Positions 17,867 to 26,386 of a DNA stretch of 64,000 nt are shown here, in pieces. Source of the DNA: Corallococcus praedator (GTDB taxonomy: Bacteria > Myxococcota > Myxococcia > Myxococcales > Myxococcaceae). A program made the position numbers and the translations under genes. Under the pieces are notes generated by a model that made no database searches, had not been told where the DNA came from, and saw nothing but the letters and a program-made list of their open reading frames with translations. Where the stretch lies: assembly GCF_003612125.1 (NCBI RefSeq), contig NZ_RAWI01000002.1, positions 1 through 64,000 of the forward strand, written 5' to 3'. The number at the start of each line of letters is the position of its first letter. Position 1 is the stretch's first letter.

Positions 17867-18934
17867 GTGAACAGCAGCCGGCCCGTGGACGAATGGGTAG
17901 CCCGCCTCTCCCTCCCCGATGCGCAAGCCCGGGCGGAGGCCCTGGAGGCCGTCGGGGAGGCGCTCGGATCCGAGGAGGTGGTGATGCGCGAGCGGACCGC
18001 CCAGCTCCTCCTGAAGGACCTGGCCCGGCCGGCCTCCACCGCGCATGGCCTCATCCTGTCCCTGTTGCAGGCGGACTGGTGGCCGCCCCCCGCGCGCCTC
18101 GCGGCCAGCGCGGTCCAGTCCATCACGGAGGCCCTGTCGCGCATGGAGGTGGCGGATCCCGCCGTGGGGGATGCCGCGCTGGTGCTGGGCAACGTCTGCC
18201 GGGTGGACCCCACCCAGCTTCCGGCCCTGGGCGCGGCGTTGGATCACCCTCGTCCCGCGGTCCGGCACGCCATGGCCCGCGCGGCGAGCCGGGCCTTCGA
18301 CGAGAAGGGCGTGCTGTTGCCGAAGCTCATCGCGCACCTGGACGACCCGGAGGAGCGCGTGTCGTTCGCGGCGCTGGAGTCGGTGGGGGCGCTCGCGCCC
18401 GCGGCTCCGGACCTCGCGGGCGCCGCGCTGCTGGCCCAGGTGCGCAAGACGGAAGGGATGCGCCGCTATCTGGCCCTGTCCTCGCTGCGTGCCCTCCTGG
18501 AGCACTGTCGCCTGAAGGAACTGCCCCTGCCCGCGCTGGGGGGCCTGGAGCCCGCGCTGCTCGGCGCGCTGGCGGATTCGAACCCCGCGGTCCGGGTGGA
18601 GACGGTGTCCCTGCTGGGGCTGACGGGGCCGGTGTCCCCGGCCGCGCTCACCGCGCTGGGAGGTCTGCTCAAGGACGCGAACCCCGCCCCGGCCGCCAGC
18701 GCGGCGGTGGCCCTGTTGCGCCTGGGTGCCCCTCCCGAGGAGGCGCTCGCGCTGCTGGAGCGGCTGCTGCGGGCGGAGGACGCACCCGAAGGGCAGGGCG
18801 CCGCGCTGTCCGCCCTGGAGGCGGTGGAGCCCGCCCTGCTCGTGAAGGCCAGGGACATGCTGAAGAAGGTCGTCCGCTCCGTGAAGGGGCCGGTGAAGGA
18901 AGCCCTGAGCGAGCTGCTGTCGGAAGTCGGCTGA
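17867..18934 (+). CDS. HEAT-repeat protein, copy B
   Basis: A 355-residue helical-repeat protein that is a clear paralogue of the one at 11776: both begin with VDEWVARLS, both contain a WWPPxxRL/SL-A-SAVQ segment, and both continue to a VSLLGLxGPVSPxAL block and an end made of VEPALL...ML-K-V. The GTG start has AGGAG 5 nt upstream. It is divergent from the LysM gene and convergent with chitinase. The function is unknown; HEAT solenoids usually act as scaffolds. Confidence 0.8.
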   Translation: MNSSRPVDEWVARLSLPDAQARAEALEAVGEALGSEEVVMRERTAQLLLKDLARPASTAHGLILSLLQADWWPPPARLAASAVQSITEALSRMEVADPAVGDAALVLGNVCRVDPTQLPALGAALDHPRPAVRHAMARAASRAFDEKGVLLPKLIAHLDDPEERVSFAALESVGALAPAAPDLAGAALLAQVRKTEGMRRYLALSSLRALLEHCRLKELPLPALGGLEPALLGALADSNPAVRVETVSLLGLTGPVSPAALTALGGLLKDANPAPAASAAVALLRLGAPPEEALALLERLLRAEDAPEGQGAALSALEAVEPALLVKARDMLKKVVRSVKGPVKEALSELLSEVG

Positions 18935-18949
18935 TCAGCACCACCGGGC

Positions 18950-18988
18950 GCCGGAGCGGAGAAGGGAAACCCTTTTTTCCGCCCCGGC
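18950..18988. terminator. Bidirectional intrinsic terminator
   Basis: A long stem, GCCGG-GCGGA-AAGGG paired with CCCTT-TCCGC-CCGGC with small internal bulges and an AAA loop, and a six-T run within the right arm. It lies between convergent stop codons of HEAT copy B and the chitinase, 15 bp and 9 bp away. Confidence 0.7.
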
Positions 18989-18997
18989 GATGGGTGG

Positions 18998-20206
18998 CTA
19001 GCAGCCCAGGTTGTTGCCGGGGCTCACGCCCAGCATGCCGCAGAAGCGCACGAAGGCGTCGATGCGGCTCTGCACCTGGCCGGGGTTGGCGCCGTTGCAC
19101 TCCCGCGACCCGTTGATGGTGCGGATGGTCTCACCGAAGCCCGCGCCGTTGACGATGGCGTTGTGCGCCGTCATGGAGCCCGCGCCGTTCTGCGTGGTCC
19201 AGAACCAGAAGCCCGTGCGCCACGCCGCGTTCGCGTCCTGCGCGAGCAGGTCCGGGTTCGCCTGCAGCGGCAGGCCCAGCGCGTTGCCCGCCGCGCAGTA
19301 GTTGCCGTTCCAGGACAACTGCATGGGGCCGCGTCCGTAGTAGCGCTTGCCCGGAGCGCAGAAGCAGCCCGGCGGCCCCCACGACGTGTCGCAGTAATCC
19401 GCCTTGTTGATCTCCTCGATGTACACGAGGCCGCCCGTCTCGTGATTGACGTTGGCCAGGAAGGCGGCCACCTCCCGCTTGCGGGTGTCGGTGTCGCCCG
19501 TGGTCGCGAGCCCCGGGAAGCCCGACGCGGCGGCGATGAGCGCGTCGTAGGTGTAGAAGCCGTTGCGGCTGGGGAACATGGCGTTGAACGTGTCGCGGGT
19601 GAGGATGCCGCCGAAGCCCGTTCCCCCGCCGCCACCGCCGGAGACCAGGTCGAACGTCCAGTGCTGGTTGGCGGTGTTGCCGTAGGGGTACTGGAGCAGC
19701 GGCGTCCCGTTGTCCGCGGAGCCCCAGGATAGGTCCACCGCCATGTCCGTGTGCCGCAGGTGCATGCTGAACTGCGTGCCGCCCCGGTTCACGAACCGGA
19801 ACTGCTGGTTGTTACCGCCCAGGTAGCTCCACTGGTGGATGATGGCGTTCTGCGCGGTGCTGACGTCCTTGACGTCCAGCCCCTTGCCGCTGTTCACGTT
19901 GATGATCTTGAAGTACCCGCCCGACGTGGGCGAGATGTGGAACTTCTGCGCGTTGGTGCCGTTGCAGTCCCACTCCTGCACCTTCGCGCCGTCCGCCGTG
20001 CTGGATGAAGCCACGTCGATGCACTTGTTCGTCATCGCCGAGCGGATGACGTAGTCACCCTCCACGATGGACGACACGATGGCGGGGCTCTCCTGCTGCC
20101 CCAGAGCCTCCGGAGCCTCCCCGGAAGGCTCCGCCCCGGAACAGCCTCCCAGCGCACCCACCATTCCCATCAACGACAGACAGCGGAACATCAGCGTGTT
20201 GGCCAT
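18998..20206 (-). CDS. GH19-type chitinase lipoprotein with ricin-B lectin domain
   Basis: About 402 residues with a lipoprotein signal (GALGGC). Residues ~45-185 form a ricin-type beta-trefoil lectin domain with the repeated Q-x-W/F signature (NAQKFHI, NNQQFRF, NQHWTFD). After a glycine linker, residues ~195-402 are a GH19 lysozyme-like chitinase domain: FLANVNHETGG carries the catalytic Glu and YYGRGPMQLSWNGNY is the family signature. It hydrolyses chitin or related GlcNAc polymers. The ATG beginning MANTLMF was chosen over an upstream in-frame start because it places the signal peptide correctly. Such enzymes fit predation on fungi. Confidence 0.9.
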   Translation of the reverse strand: MANTLMFRCLSLMGMVGALGGCSGAEPSGEAPEALGQQESPAIVSSIVEGDYVIRSAMTNKCIDVASSSTADGAKVQEWDCNGTNAQKFHISPTSGGYFKIINVNSGKGLDVKDVSTAQNAIIHQWSYLGGNNQQFRFVNRGGTQFSMHLRHTDMAVDLSWGSADNGTPLLQYPYGNTANQHWTFDLVSGGGGGGTGFGGILTRDTFNAMFPSRNGFYTYDALIAAASGFPGLATTGDTDTRKREVAAFLANVNHETGGLVYIEEINKADYCDTSWGPPGCFCAPGKRYYGRGPMQLSWNGNYCAAGNALGLPLQANPDLLAQDANAAWRTGFWFWTTQNGAGSMTAHNAIVNGAGFGETIRTINGSRECNGANPGQVQSRIDAFVRFCGMLGVSPGNNLGC

Positions 20207-20397
20207 GACGACTCCCGTGTGGCGAGGTCCGGCCAATATAGCCTGGATGGCGGCGAAATCAGGTTTTGGGGATTAATCCCGCGTCAATCAGGGGAACCCG
20301 AAACGTCGGGGATGAACAGGGGAGGTCTTCCCTGCTCGCATGGGGGCTGGCGTTGGATAGGATTGGGTCCCCCTCCTTCTCCCCCCGGAGATTCCAA

Positions 20398-21291
20398 ATG
20401 CCTCGCAAGATTGGTGGCGGCTCCAGCTCCTTCAAGGCGCCGTCGTTGTCTCCGCCCGCGTCGCCTTCCCTCTCCAAGCCGAAGAACACCGTCGCCACCA
20501 GCGCGCCCTCGACGAGCACGAAGACGAGCCAGAAGCGCCCGCTGGACGCGGTGGACGGTTCAGCCTCCGCTTCCGGCTCCAACAAGAAGACGAAGGTGGA
20601 TGCGGAGCCCAAGGACAACACGACCGAGGCCCGGCTGAAGCGGGCGGAGGTGCGCGCGAAGCGCCGCCAGGAGTCCACCGGCGCGGTGGACGCGTCGGGC
20701 GGTCGCAGTGGCTTCATCGGCACCGCGCAGGGCTTCCAGAAGATGGACCCCAAGACGGACGGCAAGCAGCGGGTGGAGACGCCCTTCGGCCCGGTGAACG
20801 CGAGCAAGTTCCCCACGACGGACCCGGCCTTCAAGATCACCAGCCAGAAGAAGGACTACGGCAAGCAGTCGGTGGGTGACCGCTACTCGCACCTGGTGCC
20901 GGCGCTGAAGGCAAGCGGCGCCAGCGACAAGGACATCGCCACGGACCTGCTCAACGCGCTGGATGGTGGCAAGCCGTCGGTGCTCACCGACAACAAGTCG
21001 AAGAACGCCGCCGCCAAGCTCACGGCCATCATGAACGTGTCCGAGCCCATGCGCGTCGGAGGCTCCGACAAGGCGGGGCGCGCGGCGCTGCGCATGGTGC
21101 AGGAGGGGAAGATCTCCCTGGAGGATGCCTTCACCGGCAACAACCCCTCGTTCCCCATGGCCGTCAAGCCGGACTACATGCGCCGCGCGGTGAACTACGA
21201 GGACAAGAACTACCGCAAGCCCATCGAGACGCCGACGCAGTTCAGCAAGATCGGCGAGTACATGTCCGACAGCAGCGACGACGAGTCCTGA
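20398..21291 (+). CDS. Unrecognised basic, low-complexity protein
   Basis: A 297-residue protein I do not recognise. Residues 1-115 are Ser/Pro/Lys/Thr-rich and disordered, with basic clusters KRP at ~46 and NKKTK at ~62, then a charged helix EARLKRAEVRAKRRQES. Residues ~120-275 look folded (YSHLVPALKASGASDKDIATDLLNAL, AGRAALRMVQEGKISLEDAF). The C-terminus is acidic, MSDSSDDES. There is no signal peptide or membrane segment. CGGAG lies 7 nt before the ATG. It is divergent from the chitinase gene. The basic stretches could bind nucleic acid or act as eukaryotic-like sorting signals, but neither is shown. Confidence 0.72.
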   Translation: MPRKIGGGSSSFKAPSLSPPASPSLSKPKNTVATSAPSTSTKTSQKRPLDAVDGSASASGSNKKTKVDAEPKDNTTEARLKRAEVRAKRRQESTGAVDASGGRSGFIGTAQGFQKMDPKTDGKQRVETPFGPVNASKFPTTDPAFKITSQKKDYGKQSVGDRYSHLVPALKASGASDKDIATDLLNALDGGKPSVLTDNKSKNAAAKLTAIMNVSEPMRVGGSDKAGRAALRMVQEGKISLEDAFTGNNPSFPMAVKPDYMRRAVNYEDKNYRKPIETPTQFSKIGEYMSDSSDDES

Positions 21292-21319
21292 GCCGTCCTG
21301 CTCGCGCAAGGACGCGGGC

Positions 21320-22066
21320 CTACAGGCGCGTGAGGAAGCGCTGGGCGAAGAGGTATGCGTCGCCCGGCCAGCGCGCGGACACGTACCGGCCATCCTCCAC
21401 CACGAAGGCGGAGGTGTGGTCCGTCGCGGTGCCGCGCTTCGTGCCCGCGCGGGGGCCTCGCTCGAAGTGGCGGGCCTCCGCGAGCGAGGCGACCACCTCC
21501 TCCTCCACGTAGGCGGGGTAGGTGCGGTAGTAGCGCCCCAGCTTCCACGCCGTCAGCAGGTACGCGGAGCGCTCCATGTACTTGGGCAGGCAGGTGGTGC
21601 GCGTGCCGTGCAGCACGCTGCGGCCCGTGGCGGGGTCCTTCGCCCGCGCGAGCACCAGCACCCCGTGGCAGATGGCCGCGACGGGCCGCTGGAGCGCCCA
21701 GAACGCCGCCACCTTCGCCTGGAGCGCCTCGCTGCCCAGGTACTGCCGCATGCCCGGCGCGTGGCCTCCGGGCAAGAGCAGCGCGTCGAAGTCCTCCGGC
21801 ACCACCGCGTCCCACGTCAGGGGCTTCTGGAAGCCCTCCGTCAGGGTGAGGTCGCCGTAGAAGCGGCGGGGCTCCGGATCCGCGCCCAGCTTCCCGAAGA
21901 GCACGCCCGTGAGCAGCAGCGGATCCGCGGCGGGCATGTGGCCCTTCTCCGTGGCGAACACCACGTGGTGGCCTGCGTCGGTGAGCATGCGCCAGGGCAC
22001 CGCGACCTCCGTGACGTCGAAATCGCGGTCGGGCAGTGGGACGAGGACGCGGCGGGAGGAGGCCAT
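21320..22066 (-). CDS. DJ-1/PfpI family protein
   Basis: A 248-residue protein of the class I glutamine amidotransferase-like superfamily. RRVLVPLPDRDFDVTEVAVPWRML opens a Rossmann-like fold, LLLPGGHAPGMRQYL is the conserved glycine loop, and the nucleophile elbow is AICHGVLVLARA with its Cys-His pair. Family members act as chaperones, deglycase/hydratases or peptidases. The ATG with GGAGG directly upstream (MASSRRVLV) is preferred to longer upstream starts. It is convergent with the basic protein gene, with a weak hairpin (21294-21314) between them. Confidence 0.85.
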   Translation of the reverse strand: MASSRRVLVPLPDRDFDVTEVAVPWRMLTDAGHHVVFATEKGHMPAADPLLLTGVLFGKLGADPEPRRFYGDLTLTEGFQKPLTWDAVVPEDFDALLLPGGHAPGMRQYLGSEALQAKVAAFWALQRPVAAICHGVLVLARAKDPATGRSVLHGTRTTCLPKYMERSAYLLTAWKLGRYYRTYPAYVEEEVVASLAEARHFERGPRAGTKRGTATDHTSAFVVEDGRYVSARWPGDAYLFAQRFLTRL

Positions 22067-22174
22067 GCCGCCAGTCAAGCCCGCCCCTCCGCCCCCTGAC
22101 AAGCTGTCGCTTCGTCTCAAGGTGCCTCCCGCCCCATGCACCGGGCGGGAGGCCCTGCGTGAAGTCACGGTCCG

Positions 22175-25100
22175 TCAGTGGATCCGGCCGGCGGGCAGGT
22201 TGGAGCGGGGCGGGAAGCCCGGCACGGCGGGCCTGCGCGCGCCCTCCTTCCGCCACGGGGCGAGGAGCGCCTCTCCAACCCCACCCGTGGAGGACTTCAA
22301 CGTGGGCGGCTCGCCGCACACCAGGGCGGACAGGTCGTCCCTGCGCCGCTCCAGGTCATGGAACACGCGCCCGGGACCCGCGCCCGTCGGATCCGGCGTG
22401 GGGGACGGGTTGTCGAGGAAGGGGGAGAGGAAGGCCTGCTGTCCCGCCGCGCGCGGTCCCACGTGGAGGAAGACGGTTCGGGTCTCTCCCGCGTGGCAGC
22501 CATTGCAGGTGTTCACGGAGAACTGGTGGCGTGCTTCCGGATTCACGCCGGACGCATTGAAGAAGAAGAAGAAGGGCGTGATGGCGGAGCCGGCCTGGAA
22601 GACCTGGCCCTGGAACGTGGCCGGCACTTCGTGCGTCCCCGCGAGGATGGCGACCTGGTTCTGGTTGATGTAGCTGGCCAGGAAGGGGGTGTTGTCGAGG
22701 AAGAACTCGGGCGTGAGCGCCACCGGGGCGGGGGCGAGGCCCATGGCCCCGAAGTGGAACTCGCGCAGCTCCCATTCGAAGTCGAGCGCGTTCTCGTTGG
22801 TGCGCACCTGGCTGATGGCGCTGCCCATGAACCGCCCGGGGGCTACGAATGCCTTGGTGAAGCGGTCCGTGAGGGCCTGGAGCTTGGGCCGGTAGTCCGG
22901 GTGCGCGATGCCCAGCCGGGTCAGCTCGTGCCAGTCACGCGCCCAGCGCTGGAGCTCCTCCGGGCTTCCTCCCGGGAGCGCGTATTCGAGGATGACGGTG
23001 AACGGCGTGGGATTGCCGGAGGGGTCCAACACCCCGAACACGAAGCGGCCCTCGCCCGCGGTCACGCCTTCCTGGCGCAGGTCGAGGCGGTTGACGATGG
23101 CGAGCAGTCGGAACGGCGCGGTGTTGAAGTCGAGCGGCTGGCCAGGCCCGCCGCTGCGCGCTTCCCAGGCATTCGTCACGAGGTCGCGGATGCCAGGGCG
23201 GGGCGGGATGACCGAGGCCCCGAGGAACTGGGGCTGTTCCCAGGTCCGCAACCAGGCGCGCACCAGCGGGGACGGATCCATGCCGCCGCTCATCTCGCGC
23301 ATCAGCGTGCCGAACGTCCAGGCGCCAGCGCCGGTGGTCCGCACCGGGTCTTCCACCACGGACAGGTCGGTGATGAGCAGCTCCTGGGAGGGATTGACCG
23401 AACACGTCGCCGGGTCGCATGCGGTGGCGGATTCGCAGCCGTTGGCCGCGCTCCCATCACAGTCGAACGTGCCCACCCCGCAGCCCAGGCCGCAGGTGCC
23501 CGCGCCGCAGACCGCGTTGGCGGAAGCGGCCCCGCCGCACGTCGTGCCGCAGGTGCCGCAGTTCGCCTCGTCGGACAGCAGGTCGGCTTCACAGCCATTC
23601 GCCGGGTTGCCGTCACAGTCGCCCGTGCCCACCGCGCAGCCTGGCTGGAAGGACACGCAGCCGGAGCGGTTCCCCGCCGCGTCGCGCGCGGAGACGAAGA
23701 GCTGCGCATTCAATTGGGTGGGCAGCAACAGCATCATCACGACGTCGGTGGCTCCCGCCCTGGCTTCCGGATTCATGGGCGCGGGCACGGTGCAGGCGGC
23801 GTCCGTGAACAGGACCACCGAGGCCCCCGGTTCGGTCTGCGTGCGCACCGCCGCGACGAACGGTGGCAGGGAGAAGGGAATGACGCCGGACAGGAACGTG
23901 GGCGGCGCCGGAGCGACGTTGTCGTGCACGTAGGTGGCGGTCGCGGAGCAGGCGGAGAGGTTGCCCGCCGCGTCCACCGCTCGCGTGGAGAAGGACACGG
24001 AGGCATTGGCGGTGGCCGTGAGGGCCACCGTGAAGGCCCCCGTCGTCGCGTTCGCGCTGACGGTGGTCAGCGGTGTTCCCGCGCAGCCCGCGCCCGTGAA
24101 GACTCGCACCGAGGCGGCGGCCTCGGTCGTCCCGGTCAGCGACGGCTGGAGCTGGAAGGAGGGTGACGCCGGGGTAAAGCCCGTCAGCGCCGGTGCCCCG
24201 GGCGCGACGCTGTCATGCCGGTACACGGAGGCGGTGGAGCACAGGGACGTATTGCCCACGGCGTCCGTGGCGGTGGCGCTGAAGGAGCTGCTCGTGTTGG
24301 CCGTGACGGAGACCAGCCTGGAGAAGGCGCCCGTCGTGGCCGCGGCCGTCAGCGTGGCGAGCGGTGTGCCTTGGCAGGAGGCGCCCGCGAAGAGGCGCAC
24401 GGTGGCGTTCGGCTCGCCCGTACCGGACAGCAGGGGCTGGAGGTTGGTGGACGGGGAGACAGGCGTGAACCCGGTGAGCGTCGGCGGCGAGGGCGCGATG
24501 CTGTCGTGCTGGTAGCTGATGCTCGACGAACACGCGGACGCGTTGTTCGCGGCGTCCGTCGCGGTGGCGGAGAGGGTGCTCGTGGTGTTGGCGGTCAGCG
24601 ACAGCGTGGAGGAGAAGCCGCCATTCGACGCGGCCGTCACGGTGGCCAGCGGCGTGCCCTGGCAGGACGCGCCCAGGAAGAGCTTCACGGTGGCGCCCGC
24701 CTCCGTCGTGCCGGCGAGCACGGGGTTCGTGGTGGTTTTGGACGGCGACACGGGGGTGAAGCCCGTCAGCACCGGGACCGTGGGCGGCACGGTGTCCGTC
24801 TGGCATCGGAACAGCTCCAGTCCGCCCAGGGAGATGACCTCGATGCCGGCGCGGCTGTCGTTGTCCTCCGTGACGTTCAGTCTGTATTTGGCGTAGGCGC
24901 CGGGGGAGGTGACCGCGTACTCGCGCCGCTCGAAACCGCTCCAGTTGATTTCATTGGGGCGGGTATCGACCACGACCCACGCGCTGCCGTTCCAGCCCTG
25001 GAGGGTGAAGGTCCGGGGGGCGCGGGTGGTGATGCCGCCGTTGGCGTACTGGAGGGCGTAGTGGGTGACCGTCTTCGGGCCGTCCGCCCATTCATAGGCA

Positions 25101-25396
25101 ATCCAGGCGGGGGCAACGCCCGCACTGGAGATCCACATCGAGTTGATGTTGCGGTCGAAGGTCTGCCACGCCTCGTAGGTGGTGCCGTACGCGCCGGAGC
25201 GGGTCACGGTGCCGCTGGGGAGCGTCGCGCCGGTCATCTGGGGGACGAGGCTGCTTCCACAGTCGAGTCCCTGCTGGCTGGCGCGCATCGCGAGCGGTGG
25301 GGGTGGGGCGGCTTCTTCTCCCTGACATCCCGGCGCCGTGGCCAGGGCCAGGGCGCCGGCCAGGAAGAGGCTTCTTCTGGAGGTGGGAACGCTCAT
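22175..25396 (-). CDS. Lipoprotein with discoidin, Ig-like repeats, Cys-rich knot and CxxCH motif
   Basis: A 1073-residue exported protein with lipobox ATAPGC. Residues ~50-195 form an F5/8C (discoidin)-like domain (YEAWQTFDRNINSMWIS ... GFERREYAV). Four related ~95-residue Ig-like repeats follow, each opening with GFTPVSPS-like and containing ATATDAxGN. Residues ~575-660 hold two copies of a Cys-rich element, GDCDGNPANGCEADLLSDEANCGTC. The last ~400 residues are an unrecognised domain ending near NTCNGCHAGETRTVFLHVG, whose CNGCH is a possible c-heme attachment site. It is likely a surface adhesion or redox protein. Confidence 0.8.
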   Translation of the reverse strand: MSVPTSRRSLFLAGALALATAPGCQGEEAAPPPPLAMRASQQGLDCGSSLVPQMTGATLPSGTVTRSGAYGTTYEAWQTFDRNINSMWISSAGVAPAWIAYEWADGPKTVTHYALQYANGGITTRAPRTFTLQGWNGSAWVVVDTRPNEINWSGFERREYAVTSPGAYAKYRLNVTEDNDSRAGIEVISLGGLELFRCQTDTVPPTVPVLTGFTPVSPSKTTTNPVLAGTTEAGATVKLFLGASCQGTPLATVTAASNGGFSSTLSLTANTTSTLSATATDAANNASACSSSISYQHDSIAPSPPTLTGFTPVSPSTNLQPLLSGTGEPNATVRLFAGASCQGTPLATLTAAATTGAFSRLVSVTANTSSSFSATATDAVGNTSLCSTASVYRHDSVAPGAPALTGFTPASPSFQLQPSLTGTTEAAASVRVFTGAGCAGTPLTTVSANATTGAFTVALTATANASVSFSTRAVDAAGNLSACSATATYVHDNVAPAPPTFLSGVIPFSLPPFVAAVRTQTEPGASVVLFTDAACTVPAPMNPEARAGATDVVMMLLLPTQLNAQLFVSARDAAGNRSGCVSFQPGCAVGTGDCDGNPANGCEADLLSDEANCGTCGTTCGGAASANAVCGAGTCGLGCGVGTFDCDGSAANGCESATACDPATCSVNPSQELLITDLSVVEDPVRTTGAGAWTFGTLMREMSGGMDPSPLVRAWLRTWEQPQFLGASVIPPRPGIRDLVTNAWEARSGGPGQPLDFNTAPFRLLAIVNRLDLRQEGVTAGEGRFVFGVLDPSGNPTPFTVILEYALPGGSPEELQRWARDWHELTRLGIAHPDYRPKLQALTDRFTKAFVAPGRFMGSAISQVRTNENALDFEWELREFHFGAMGLAPAPVALTPEFFLDNTPFLASYINQNQVAILAGTHEVPATFQGQVFQAGSAITPFFFFFNASGVNPEARHQFSVNTCNGCHAGETRTVFLHVGPRAAGQQAFLSPFLDNPSPTPDPTGAGPGRVFHDLERRRDDLSALVCGEPPTLKSSTGGVGEALLAPWRKEGARRPAVPGFPPRSNLPAGRIH

Positions 25397-25564
25397 GCGG
25401 TGCTCCTTGCTTCCATCGCTTCAGGTGACGGCCCGGGCGCTCTCGCGCGGGCTGCGCGAGCGTTGGGCCGTGCCGTGTTTGTACGGGCGCCCGTGAGCGC
25501 GCCGTGGAGCGATGTGTCGGAACCGCCGGAGCGGGGGATGAAACGTCCGCCGGGTGGGACGAAC

Positions 25565-26386
25565 TCAGAACGACTGCCGCAGCAGGTCCTCCACCGCGGC
25601 CTTGCGGCCAGGGCTCAATCGCAGCCGCGTCCCGTCGCGGAGCACCACCACCCAGCCCTTGTCCACGTCCGGCTCCAGCTCCCGGATGCGGTCCACGTTG
25701 ACGAGCACGGAGCGGTGCACGCGCACGAAGCGGCGTGGATCCAACCACTGCTCCACCTGGCTCAGGGTTTCACGGAGCATGGGCTTGCGCGTCCCCGCGT
25801 GCAGCACCACGTAGTTGCCCTCCGCCTCGCACCAGTCCAGCTCCTCGACGGGGATGAGCAGCACCTTGCCGCCTGTCTTCACCGCGATGCGCTCCACCGG
25901 GGCGCTGCCGCCGCCCGTGGGACGGACGGGTTCGGGGGGCGGGGCCCGGTGCTGTTCGAGCAGGGACGACAGGTGCTTGAGCAGCTCCCGGTCCCGGCCC
26001 TGGGCCCGCTGCCGGCGTGCGCGCTCCAGGGCGTCCCGGAAGCGCTGGTCGCTGAAGGGCTTGAGCAGGTAGTCCAGCGCGTTCGCCTCGAAGGCGCGCA
26101 CCGCGTACCGGTCGAACGCCGTCACGAAGATGACCGGGGGCATGCGCTCCACGCCCACCTCGCGCAGGACGTCGAAGCCGTCCAGCTCCGGCATCTGCAC
26201 GTCCAGGAAGACCAGGTCCGGCGCTTCGCGCAGGAGGTGGTCCACGGCCTCGCGGCCTCCCTGGCATTCGCGCACGTCGGTGACCTCCGGCGTCTGGGCC
26301 AGCAGGTGCCTCAGGCTGTCCCGCGCCAGGGGTTCGTCGTCCACGACCAGCACGCGCCAGCCTTCTCGTCGGTGCGCCTCAACCAC
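25565..26386 (-). CDS. LytTR-type response regulator
   Basis: A 273-residue regulator. Residues 10-130 are a receiver domain: acidic pocket VVDDEP, phospho-acceptor Asp in LVFLDVQMPELDG, and conserved Lys in LLKPF. Residues ~165-270 are a LytTR DNA-binding domain (DWCEAEGNYVVLHAG ... RRFVRVHRSVLVNVDRI). The gene overlaps the upstream sensor kinase gene by 8 bp, so the two are translationally coupled and form a cognate pair of the LytS/LytT kind, a class that often responds to membrane or sugar-related signals. Confidence 0.92.
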   Translation of the reverse strand: MVEAHRREGWRVLVVDDEPLARDSLRHLLAQTPEVTDVRECQGGREAVDHLLREAPDLVFLDVQMPELDGFDVLREVGVERMPPVIFVTAFDRYAVRAFEANALDYLLKPFSDQRFRDALERARRQRAQGRDRELLKHLSSLLEQHRAPPPEPVRPTGGGSAPVERIAVKTGGKVLLIPVEELDWCEAEGNYVVLHAGTRKPMLRETLSQVEQWLDPRRFVRVHRSVLVNVDRIRELEPDVDKGWVVVLRDGTRLRLSPGRKAAVEDLLRQSF

